Source of the DNA: Sphingomonas sp. AX6
Lineage (GTDB): Bacteria > Pseudomonadota > Alphaproteobacteria > Sphingomonadales > Sphingomonadaceae
Direction: 5' to 3'
DNA length: 64,000 nucleotides
Assembly (NCBI RefSeq): GCF_902506605.1
Contig: NZ_LR733979.1
Location: forward strand, 1,253,024 to 1,317,023
Position 1 is the first letter of the stretch, and each line of letters begins with the position of its first letter. This document shows, piece after piece, positions 55,315 through 62,462 of the stretch. Below the pieces are notes generated by a model. That model saw only the letters and a list, made by a program, of their open reading frames with translations, was not told where the DNA came from and did not search any database. Made by a program: the position numbers and the translations under genes.

Positions 55315-56712
55315 TTAATCGACGGCCACCCGCTTTGCCGCCATGCCGATTTCCTCGACGAAGCGGTGATATTCCTCGTCCGCCTGTACCGCGTCGGGCA
55401 GCCGCAACAGATAGCTGGGATGGATCGTCACCCAGGCCTCGCTGCCATCGGCGAGTTCGTGCGCGCGGCCGCGGGTCGCCTTGATCGTCACCGCCTTGCC
55501 GAACAAGGACCGCGCGGCGGTCGCGCCCAGTGCCAGCGTGACTTGCGGGCGAACCAGCAGGCGCTCTTGATCGATCCACCAGCGGCATGCCTCGATCTCT
55601 CCCGCATCGGGTTTCGAATGGATGCGTCGCTTGCCGCGCGGCTCGAATTTGAAATGTTTGACCGCGTTGCTGAGGTAGAGGGACGAACGATCGACCCCCG
55701 CCGCCGTCAGCGCTTCGTCCAGCTTCTGTCCCGCCGGGCCGACGAACGGGCGTCCGGCCAGGTCCTCCTGATCGCCGGGTTGTTCGCCGACCAGCATCAG
55801 CGCTGCATCGACCGGGCCTTCGCCGAATACCGTCTGCGTTGCGCATTTGTGGAGGGGACAACGCGTGCAATGCGCTGCTTCATCACGCAGTTTTTCCAAC
55901 GCAACCCCGCTATTTCCGCCGGGGCGACTCCGCGACGCTTCGACCATCTTCACTTCCCGCGCCTGAGCCCCAGCGATCAGTGCCGGGATCAGCGCGGTCT
56001 CGGGCATGTTCTTCCAGTATTTGCGCGGCATCTCCTTGGTCATCGCGCCGATCTTCACCCGAGCGGGATTGAAGATCGAGGCGTAATAGGTGCGCCACAT
56101 CTCCTCCAGCGGATCGCCCTGCGGGGCATCCGCTTGGGTCGCGCCCGGCCCTTCCGTCAACCGTTCGCCGTCCCAGTGGATCGAAAGCTCGGGCGTCAGG
56201 ATCGACCAGTGCATCGATGCGAAGCGACGGACGAAGAAACCGGCATTGGTTCGCACGATATGATGATCGGGTTCGAACCAAGCGACGAAGCGGGGTTCGG
56301 CATCCGCGCTGGCGGCGATCTCACGAAAGCGGACGAAGGCGCGCATCTTGTGGATGTCGCGACGCACGGCCTTTGCCATATCCTCGATCCGGCGCAGCAA
56401 CGGGTCGGCGCGGTCGCCCATGCTGCCGGGCCGCGCGCGGAGTTGCAGCAGCAGCGTGTAGAGCAGCGCGAAGCGTTCGGGGTCGGAATGGCAGATTGCC
56501 GATTTGGCCAGCGTGACGAAATCGCGCGATACCGAAAATGCGCCCTCGGTAGCATCCATGGGCGCATCAGCATCGGCGGCGAACAGGTCGCCGGGAATGT
56601 CGCCGACTTGCCAGACGATGTCGGCGGGCGAGGTATCGGCGAGCGCAAACCGCCGTGCGGCATCACGCCACCCGTCGAAATCATCCTCGTCCGCGAGATA
56701 GGCGATATGCAT
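55315..56712 (-). CDS. udgX: DUF4130-UdgX fusion uracil-DNA-binding glycosylase
   Basis: 465 aa. Residues 1-240 are DUF4130 (WRTYYASIFNPARVKIGAMT). Residues 265-465 are UdgX: HCTRCPLHKCATQ iron-sulfur cysteines, VGEQPGDQEDLAGRPFVGPA near 310, and KRRIHSKP near 370, whose His forms a covalent bond to the abasic site after uracil removal. WVTIHPSYLLR is the C-terminal glycosylase motif. It lies 14 bases downstream of the radical SAM gene and shares its LexA-boxed promoter region. Confidence 0.94.
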   Translation of the reverse strand: MHIAYLADEDDFDGWRDAARRFALADTSPADIVWQVGDIPGDLFAADADAPMDATEGAFSVSRDFVTLAKSAICHSDPERFALLYTLLLQLRARPGSMGDRADPLLRRIEDMAKAVRRDIHKMRAFVRFREIAASADAEPRFVAWFEPDHHIVRTNAGFFVRRFASMHWSILTPELSIHWDGERLTEGPGATQADAPQGDPLEEMWRTYYASIFNPARVKIGAMTKEMPRKYWKNMPETALIPALIAGAQAREVKMVEASRSRPGGNSGVALEKLRDEAAHCTRCPLHKCATQTVFGEGPVDAALMLVGEQPGDQEDLAGRPFVGPAGQKLDEALTAAGVDRSSLYLSNAVKHFKFEPRGKRRIHSKPDAGEIEACRWWIDQERLLVRPQVTLALGATAARSLFGKAVTIKATRGRAHELADGSEAWVTIHPSYLLRLPDAVQADEEYHRFVEEIGMAAKRVAVD

Positions 56713-56726
56713 CCCGCCCCAACCGA

Positions 56727-57974
56727 TCAGGCGGCGAAGAGTTCGAGTTGTTCGCGTTTCGGTGCCACCAACGGTTCCAGGTCGGCCCGGTCACTCAGCA
56801 CATTGGGCTTCCAGCCATCGGCGATCAGGAACGGGCGAAGCTTGGCGATCGATACCGTCAGCCGTGCGACATCCTCTATCCGCAGCCGCCGCCAGCGTCG
56901 CGCCGACAGAATGCCGTTGACCGCCTTTACCCCCAGCCCCGGCACGCGCAACAACGCTTCTCTCGGCGCGCTGTTGACGTCGAGCGGGAAACGGTCGCGG
57001 TGTTTCAATGCCCAGGCGAGCTTGGGATCGATATCGAGGCGCAGCATTCCCGATGTGTCCGCTGCCGCGCCGACCTCTTGCGGGGAATAACCGTAGAAAC
57101 GCATCAGCCAGTCGGATTGATAGAGCCGGTGTTCGCGCATCAACGGCGGGCGCTGAAGCGGCAGCACGCTGCTCGCGTCCGGGATGGGGCTGAACGCCGA
57201 ATAATAGACGCGGCGCAGGCCAAACCGTCCGTACAAGCCGCTGGCCTTCGTCACGATCTCGGTATCGTTGGCGCTGTCGGCACCGACGATCATCTGCGTC
57301 GATTGTCCCGCGGGCGCGAATTTGGGTGCCGACTTATATCGTTTGCGTGCGTCGTGGCCGTCCTCGATCGATCCCCTCAGATGTCGCATCGCGCCTTCGA
57401 TGCGGGGCGCGGATTTTTCGGGGGCAAGGCGCGAGAGCCCGGAGACCGTGGGCAATTCGACGTTGATCGACAGCCGGTCCGCATAGAGCCCGGCGGCATG
57501 GACCAGATCGGGGTCTGCATCGGGAATGGTCTTCAGGTGGATGTAACCGCGAAACTGATGTACCTCGCGCAATTGTCGCGCCACCTCCACCAATTGCTCC
57601 ATCGTGTAATCGGGACTGCGAATGATCCCCGACGACAGGAACAGACCCTCGATATAATTGCGGCGATAGAAGGAGAGGGTGAGGTCCACCACCTCCTCGA
57701 CCGTGAATCGCGCACGCTGGACGTTCGAACTCTTGCGATTGATGCAATAATGGCAATCGAACACGCAGGCGTTGGTCAGCAGAATTTTGAGCAGCGAAAT
57801 GCAGCGGCCGTCGGGCGCATAGCTGTGACAGATGCCGCTGCCTTCGGTCGAACCGAGCCCGCCCTTCTTGCCGCTCGAATCGCGTTTGGACGTCCCCGAC
57901 GACGCACAGGACGCATCATATTTGGCGGCGTCGGCAAGGATCGAAAGCTTTGCGCGGGTATCGAGTCTGGACAT
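56727..57974 (-). CDS. DNA modification/repair radical SAM protein
   Basis: 415 aa. CVFDCHYC near residue 72 is the radical SAM CxxxCxxC motif. The C-terminal part has a helix-hairpin-helix (LLRVPGLGVKAVNGILSARR). This is the family regularly encoded beside UdgX-type glycosylases and thought to act in DNA repair. ATG 57974 is used because the 27-base upstream extension from 58001 would run through the LexA box. The chemistry is unknown. Confidence 0.9.
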   Translation of the reverse strand: MSRLDTRAKLSILADAAKYDASCASSGTSKRDSSGKKGGLGSTEGSGICHSYAPDGRCISLLKILLTNACVFDCHYCINRKSSNVQRARFTVEEVVDLTLSFYRRNYIEGLFLSSGIIRSPDYTMEQLVEVARQLREVHQFRGYIHLKTIPDADPDLVHAAGLYADRLSINVELPTVSGLSRLAPEKSAPRIEGAMRHLRGSIEDGHDARKRYKSAPKFAPAGQSTQMIVGADSANDTEIVTKASGLYGRFGLRRVYYSAFSPIPDASSVLPLQRPPLMREHRLYQSDWLMRFYGYSPQEVGAAADTSGMLRLDIDPKLAWALKHRDRFPLDVNSAPREALLRVPGLGVKAVNGILSARRWRRLRIEDVARLTVSIAKLRPFLIADGWKPNVLSDRADLEPLVAPKREQLELFAA

Positions 57975-57978
57975 CGAT

Positions 57979-57993
57979 GTTCTAATAATGTTC
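57979..57993 (-). promoter_or_regulatory. LexA (SOS) box
   Basis: GTTC-TAATAAT-GTTC, an exact match to the alphaproteobacterial LexA operator GTTC-N7-GTTC. It lies 4 bases upstream of the radical SAM start. It predicts damage-inducible expression of the radical SAM-udgX pair; a leaderless or very short 5' UTR would follow. Confidence 0.8.
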
Positions 57994-58024
57994 TTTGGCA
58001 TCGATGTCTAGAACGCGTTTCAAA

Positions 58025-58966
58025 TCAGCGGTTTGCGGTCGGCCTCCGATGGCGCGAGAAGAACGCCCACATCGCGTCGTTGTCGGCGACGGTCCAGTTG
58101 TGGCCGCTATCGGTGTCGATCACCGACACGACCTCTGACTGCGCGTCGCAACCTGCGTGTGCGTCGACGGTGATGTCGGCGGCGCGATGATAGCGGGGAA
58201 GGGCAGGGCCGCAGCGGTTGATCGTCGCCCAGCGCGCGACTGCGGTGTCGAGGCTGTAGCCCCAGCGCGCACCCTCGCCGCCTGCATTGGGGTTGGTGCG
58301 ATCCGCGCCGCCCGAAAACGCCATGACCGGCATCGCATTGGCGGGCGCGCAGTTGCCCTCGTCCACTCGTGTCAAATCGTCCACGCGGGCACGGCCGGCG
58401 CGCAGCCCCACGACCGGCGCGATTGCCGCAATCCGGGCGGAGAGTGCACAGCCAAGCCACGAGCTCATCCGTCCGCCCCCCGACAGTCCTGTGGAATAGA
58501 CGCGGGACTTGTCCACGCACGCGCGCTCTGCGAGCGTATTGATCAGCGCGGCGGTAAAGGCGACGTCGTCGGCATCGCCCGGTCCCGGCACGTCACCCGT
58601 GACGGTCGGCACGCCGGGGATGTTCCAGACAAAACCTTTGCCGTCGTTTACGGGAATGCCCGCATCGGGCGCGGCGACGATAAAGCCGTGCTTGTCTGCG
58701 GTCGCGGCCATCCCCGAGCTTTTGAGTTGTTCGGCGCCGCGCGATCCACTGCCGTGCAAGTTGAGCACCAGCGGCAACCGCATCTGGCCGTCATATTGTG
58801 TCGGCAGATAAACCAGAGCCTGTCGCGTGCCCTTGTCCGTAGCGACGGGGATCATATTCGACCCCGGTTGCAACCCCGGCCCGCACCCTTGCGCCGCAGC
58901 GGGTGCCGCAACCATGACAAGGGGGAGGGCGAACAGGGTCAGTCGGGACGTTGTCAGTCTGAACAC
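58025..58966 (-). CDS. PHB-depolymerase/LpqC-like secreted esterase
   Basis: 313 aa from GTG 58966, giving a full signal peptide (LFALPLVMVAAPAAAQG). LVLNLHGSGSRG is the oxyanion loop, STGLSGGGRMSS the nucleophile elbow, FSGGADRTNP the Asp region and DSGHNWTVAD the His. CE1 or feruloyl-esterase-like activity is possible. Its start overlaps the DUF1989 stop by 13 bases, so it is the third gene of the gntA operon. Confidence 0.85.
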   Translation of the reverse strand: MFRLTTSRLTLFALPLVMVAAPAAAQGCGPGLQPGSNMIPVATDKGTRQALVYLPTQYDGQMRLPLVLNLHGSGSRGAEQLKSSGMAATADKHGFIVAAPDAGIPVNDGKGFVWNIPGVPTVTGDVPGPGDADDVAFTAALINTLAERACVDKSRVYSTGLSGGGRMSSWLGCALSARIAAIAPVVGLRAGRARVDDLTRVDEGNCAPANAMPVMAFSGGADRTNPNAGGEGARWGYSLDTAVARWATINRCGPALPRYHRAADITVDAHAGCDAQSEVVSVIDTDSGHNWTVADNDAMWAFFSRHRRPTANR

Positions 58967-59586
58967 GGCTCGATCCGGTAATGAATGGGCTTGAAGCTGC
59001 CGCCGTTCGAATCGGGTGCGGAGCAGGCGGTCAGGCCGATTACCAGATCGATGGCGGCACGAAAAACGATGCTGTCGCCCGCCTTGCTGATCGGGGGCAA
59101 CACGCGAATCTTTCCGGTCTCGCCATCGACGGGGACGTTCATGAAGCAATTGAACGCGGTCGGGATGCGATCGGGGGTGACGCCATAAGGCGCGAGCGCT
59201 TCGACAAGGTTGCCGAAACAACCGCGATGGCGATCGAGTTTGGGGTAGAAATGGTCGAACGTATCGACGCTGCATGGGGTCAGCAGGAAATCGTGACGCC
59301 CTACCGTGTCCGCAACGATCTCCAGCAGCACGTTCGACCGGTTCGAATAGAGTTTGTGACCCGCCGTCAGATAGATCGTCTCGGCATAATCGAAGGTGCG
59401 ACCCGACGACATGACCTCGTCAATGTCAGCGGCATTGAACGCCAACAGGTCCGCCACCTGTTCGCCGCGCGGGTCGATGACGTGCAGCAATTCGCCCGCC
59501 TTCAGTTCGAACGCGGTGCCCGATCGTTCGGAGATGTGACGGGTTTCTATGGTTTCTCTCCACTGTATTCGAACGGGGCCTGCCAT
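58954..59586 (-). CDS. DUF1989 (urea carboxylase-associated) protein
   Basis: Up to 210 aa. RSGTAFELKAGELLHVIDPR, GEQVADLLAF, SNVLLEIV and NCFMNVPVDGETGKI are the DUF1989 landmarks of a cupin-like fold; members are linked to urea and guanidine metabolism. ATG 59586 overlaps gntA by 40 bases. Alternatively ATA 59550 (reading Met-Glu-Thr-Arg) has GGAGA with a 7-base spacer and would overlap the gntA stop as ATAG, fitting family length. The choice is unresolved. Confidence 0.85.
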   Translation of the reverse strand: MAGPVRIQWRETIETRHISERSGTAFELKAGELLHVIDPRGEQVADLLAFNAADIDEVMSSGRTFDYAETIYLTAGHKLYSNRSNVLLEIVADTVGRHDFLLTPCSVDTFDHFYPKLDRHRGCFGNLVEALAPYGVTPDRIPTAFNCFMNVPVDGETGKIRVLPPISKAGDSIVFRAAIDLVIGLTACSAPDSNGGSFKPIHYRIEPCSD

Positions 59587-60233
59587 TCGGGACCGACGAC
59601 GCGTCCGCTATATTGTCGCGCTTCGCTGCTGTCGCCGTGCCGCGCCAGCATGGGGTTGCGCGATCCGGCCAGGTCTTCGTCGCGAACCAGGATCTTCTCG
59701 CGCATCCCTTCATATTTTCCCTCCGCACGCAGCGTTTCAAACTGGTCGTGGAGGTTGAAGATGATCGTCGGGCGATCGAACCGCCGCGCCGGGCGGCTGG
59801 CATTGGGGTGCAGCCCGACCAGAAAGAAAGCCGATCCGCCGAAGCTCAACGAAAAATGGGGGTTGGCGGGATCATGGCTGACGCTTTCGTCATAGGACTG
59901 GCCGCGCCACACATCCTTGTCGGACAGCGATTGCGCGCGCTTCCACATCGCCTGTTCGAACTCGCCTTCGCTCAGATCGCCGGGGCCGTCGAACACGACT
60001 GCGAAACTGCGAAAAAGGCCGGGATCGCGGCGATACTCCTCGGCCCATTTCAGCAGACCGTCATGGATGCGCAGATCGTCCCACGCGCTGTCGATCCGGT
60101 TGCAGGCGAGCACCGCAAGCGTGCCCTTCGCAAGGGCGGCTTTTGCGCCCACGCATGGAAAGCTGTCCGCCTTCACATGGGCGAACAACATCTGTTCCAG
60201 CCGTTCCTGCGCGTCGTGCCTCCAGGCAAACAT
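59547..60233 (-). CDS. gntA: YqcI/YcgG-family heme N-hydroxylase, GntA-like
   Basis: 228 aa. The SFPCVGAKAALAKG block near residue 25 is the YqcI/YcgG signature. Members include GntA, a heme-dependent N-hydroxylase of an arginine-derived precursor in guanitoxin synthesis. HPNASRPARRFDRPTIIFN in the second half is also typical. Here it heads an operon with DUF1989 and an esterase and faces a MarR regulator; there are no other guanitoxin genes, so the substrate is probably different. Confidence 0.85.
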   Translation of the reverse strand: MFAWRHDAQERLEQMLFAHVKADSFPCVGAKAALAKGTLAVLACNRIDSAWDDLRIHDGLLKWAEEYRRDPGLFRSFAVVFDGPGDLSEGEFEQAMWKRAQSLSDKDVWRGQSYDESVSHDPANPHFSLSFGGSAFFLVGLHPNASRPARRFDRPTIIFNLHDQFETLRAEGKYEGMREKILVRDEDLAGSRNPMLARHGDSSEARQYSGRVVGPEWQAPFEYSGEKP

Positions 60234-60318
60234 GGATCAAGATTCCCCGGTTTTCTTGGGTTTGCAACGCCTATCATACGTTTCTACCGCCATGATGTTC
60301 CGGCTGCTGGACGATGGT

Positions 60319-60333
60319 TTGTCGATACGACAA
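60319..60333. promoter_or_regulatory. Candidate MarR operator
   Basis: TTGTCG-ATA-CGACAA, a perfect palindrome with 6-bp arms. It lies 9 bases upstream of the marR ATG and in the region between marR and gntA, where a MarR protein would control both directions. Confidence 0.55.
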
Positions 60334-60342
60334 GATGCAGGG

Positions 60343-60801
60343 ATGACGACGTTGCGCCTGAACGAATTCCTCCCCTATCGCCTGTCGGTCGCGTCCAACC
60401 GCGTGTCGGACCTTATCGCGCGAAGTTACCGTGCGCGGTTCGGGCTGCGGATTCCGGAATGGCGGATGATCGCGGTGCTCGCCGAAAGCGGGGGAATGAC
60501 CCAGCAGGCGCTGACGCATCGCACGCGGATGGACAAGGTAACGGTCAGCCGGGCTGCGATCGCGCTCGCCGACCGCGGATTGATCGAGCGCCTGCCCAAC
60601 GACGCCGACCAGCGGTCGCACCTGCTGGCGCTGAGCGGTGAGGGGCGGGCGCTGTACGAGGAGATCGCTCCGCTGGCGATCGAGACCGAGCGGCGGTTGT
60701 TCGCGGGCTTTGCTGCCGATGAGGTGGAGCGATTGTCGGAGATGCTCGAACGGCTGGAAGCGGCGGCAGAGGCGTTGGGGCGCCAACAAGGGGCGGAATA
60801 A
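60343..60801 (+). CDS. MarR-family regulator
   Basis: 152 aa. FGLRIPEWRMIAVLAESGGM and MDKVTVSRAAIALADRGLIER form the winged helix, and the wing carries NDADQRSHLLALSGEGR, the classical MarR DxRxxxxxLT-like motif. It is divergent from gntA. ATG 60343 is preferred over 60292/60295 because the operator-like palindrome then lies upstream. It probably responds to a small ligand and controls the gntA operon (inference). Confidence 0.9.
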   Translation: MTTLRLNEFLPYRLSVASNRVSDLIARSYRARFGLRIPEWRMIAVLAESGGMTQQALTHRTRMDKVTVSRAAIALADRGLIERLPNDADQRSHLLALSGEGRALYEEIAPLAIETERRLFAGFAADEVERLSEMLERLEAAAEALGRQQGAE

Positions 60802-60869
60802 TTCGGACCAACGGGGAAGAGAGAAGCGAGAGTTTGCGACCGTCGCATGATCCGCTATCTCCTGCCGCC

Positions 60870-61247
60870 ATGAAAATCCTGTTTCTCGCAGCCGTTTCAC
60901 TGGCGCTCTGCGCTATGCCCGCCACCGCGCAGGACACGCGTGCCCCCGGCGTGTTCAAAACCGGCGAGCAGCTTTACCAATCCTGCATCTCCGACGTGGC
61001 GAGCGATGTGAAGGCGTGCGACTGGTTCCTGATGGGGGCGCACGACATGGCGGCGATGGCCCGCGACCTCGGCTGGATCGACCGGGACAATTTCTGCATG
61101 CCGCGCGATGTCGATATCGTGCGGCTGCGCACCCTGGCGGTCGAATTGTGGCGCGATAACGAAGAGTCACGGCGTTATTCGGCCGTCAGCGCGACGCTGA
61201 ACGCGATCACCGCGGCCTATCCGGGGGCCTGCAAGACCGATCAGTAA
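60870..61247 (+). CDS. Rap1a/Tai immunity-domain-like periplasmic protein
   Basis: 125 aa. A signal peptide (AMPATAQ) is followed by FKTGEQLYQSCIS, CDWFLMGAHDMAAMA, NFCMPRDVDI and a late PGAC: four cysteines in the Rap1a/Tai4 pattern. That domain is known from type VI immunity proteins, but many alphaproteobacteria carry stand-alone copies with no effector nearby, as here. Function uncertain. Its end overlaps that of the convergent yihY by 7 bases. Confidence 0.75.
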   Translation: MKILFLAAVSLALCAMPATAQDTRAPGVFKTGEQLYQSCISDVASDVKACDWFLMGAHDMAAMARDLGWIDRDNFCMPRDVDIVRLRTLAVELWRDNEESRRYSAVSATLNAITAAYPGACKTDQ

Positions 61248-62269
61248 CGGTCGCGGCGCGGCTTCACCTGGCGCTTGCTGGGCAGCGTATCGGCCATCGT
61301 CGCGCCGCGTTTGCCAAGCGGACGTTCATGCCCCGTCGTAGTGTCGATTCCCGTCTGGCGTTCGGATTCGGCGTTGATTTCGGCCCCCAAGAGGATCGCC
61401 AGGCTGGAGACGAACAGCCACATCAACAGCACGACGACCGCCCCGAGCGCGCCGTAGGTCGCGTTGTAATTGGCGAAGTTGGCGGCGTAAACACCGAAGC
61501 CGACGGTCGCGACCAGCCATAGCACCGTCGCTGCCACCGATCCGATCGACAGCCACGACCAGCGCGCGCGTGCCCGGTCAGGGCCATAGCGATAGACGAA
61601 AGCGAAGCCCGCGCTCGCGATCGCGCCTGCCACCAGCCATGTCGCGATCTGAATCAATACCACTCCGGTCGAACCCAGCACGCCGGCATATTGCCCGAGA
61701 TAGCCGAGCGCACCCGCCGCGAGCAATCCGACGATCGCCGCGAGGACCGCGCCCACCGTCAGCCCTGCGGCGAGCAGCGTCGTGACCAGAAAGTTACGGC
61801 TTTCCTCTTCCTCGTAGATCACGTTGAGCGCCTGGATCATTGCGCTTGCGGCGCGCATCGCGCCATAGATCGAAATGGCCAACGCGACCGCCAGCCCGAG
61901 CCCGGCCTGTTCGGCTGCGGTCGTCACCACCGAAATCAATTGATCCTCAATCAGGCGCGCGGCATCGACCGGCACGATTTCGAAGATGGTGTCCATGTGC
62001 CGCCCCACCGTCGCCGGATCGGCAATCAGCCCGTAGGACATGACGATCGCGCCGAGCAGTGGAACGAACGAGAGAAACGCGTAAAAGGCGACGCCTGCCG
62101 CCATCAGCGTCAAATTGTGATAGCCGGTCATCGCATAGATGCGCAGCAGGATGGCGCGCCAGGCCGGCCAAGGATGCTGCCACGGACGCACGGACTCGAC
62201 TCCGGGAATAGGCTTCCCCTCGTCGCTTTTTCCGGTCGCGTCTGTTTGCGCTGCGGCATCGTCGGCCAT
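61241..62269 (-). CDS. YihY/UPF0761 inner-membrane protein
   Basis: 342 aa with 6-7 helices. TLMAAGVAFYAFLSFVPLLG is the family signature, followed by IYGAMRAASAMIQALNVIYE near 130 and LGAVVVLLMWLFVSSLAILL near 275. The C-terminal tail is highly basic (SKRQVKPRRDRY). ATG 62269 has GGAGA at 9 bases; ATG 62278 sits directly on the site and is less likely. Function unknown, although it was once called ribonuclease BN. Confidence 0.92.
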   Translation of the reverse strand: MADDAAAQTDATGKSDEGKPIPGVESVRPWQHPWPAWRAILLRIYAMTGYHNLTLMAAGVAFYAFLSFVPLLGAIVMSYGLIADPATVGRHMDTIFEIVPVDAARLIEDQLISVVTTAAEQAGLGLAVALAISIYGAMRAASAMIQALNVIYEEEESRNFLVTTLLAAGLTVGAVLAAIVGLLAAGALGYLGQYAGVLGSTGVVLIQIATWLVAGAIASAGFAFVYRYGPDRARARWSWLSIGSVAATVLWLVATVGFGVYAANFANYNATYGALGAVVVLLMWLFVSSLAILLGAEINAESERQTGIDTTTGHERPLGKRGATMADTLPSKRQVKPRRDRY

Positions 62270-62462
62270 CGCGTTCATTCTCCCCGTTTGACATGGCCAA
62301 CGCGGTCTGTGGCGATTTGGATGCAATGCAGCAAAAAACTTTCGCGTGCAAAAAGAGAAGGATGGGCAAAGGTTGCCGGATCGTTTATCGGACCTGCTCG
62401 TTCGAACCGGGTTCGCTATGGACGGCAAAGGCCTGGCCATGCGGATGCGAAGGGGGAACTGC

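Noticed and set aside
54958..57090. A 710-codon open frame on the plus strand
   Set aside because: Antisense to the SBP lipoprotein, udgX and radical SAM genes; residue composition is not protein-like.
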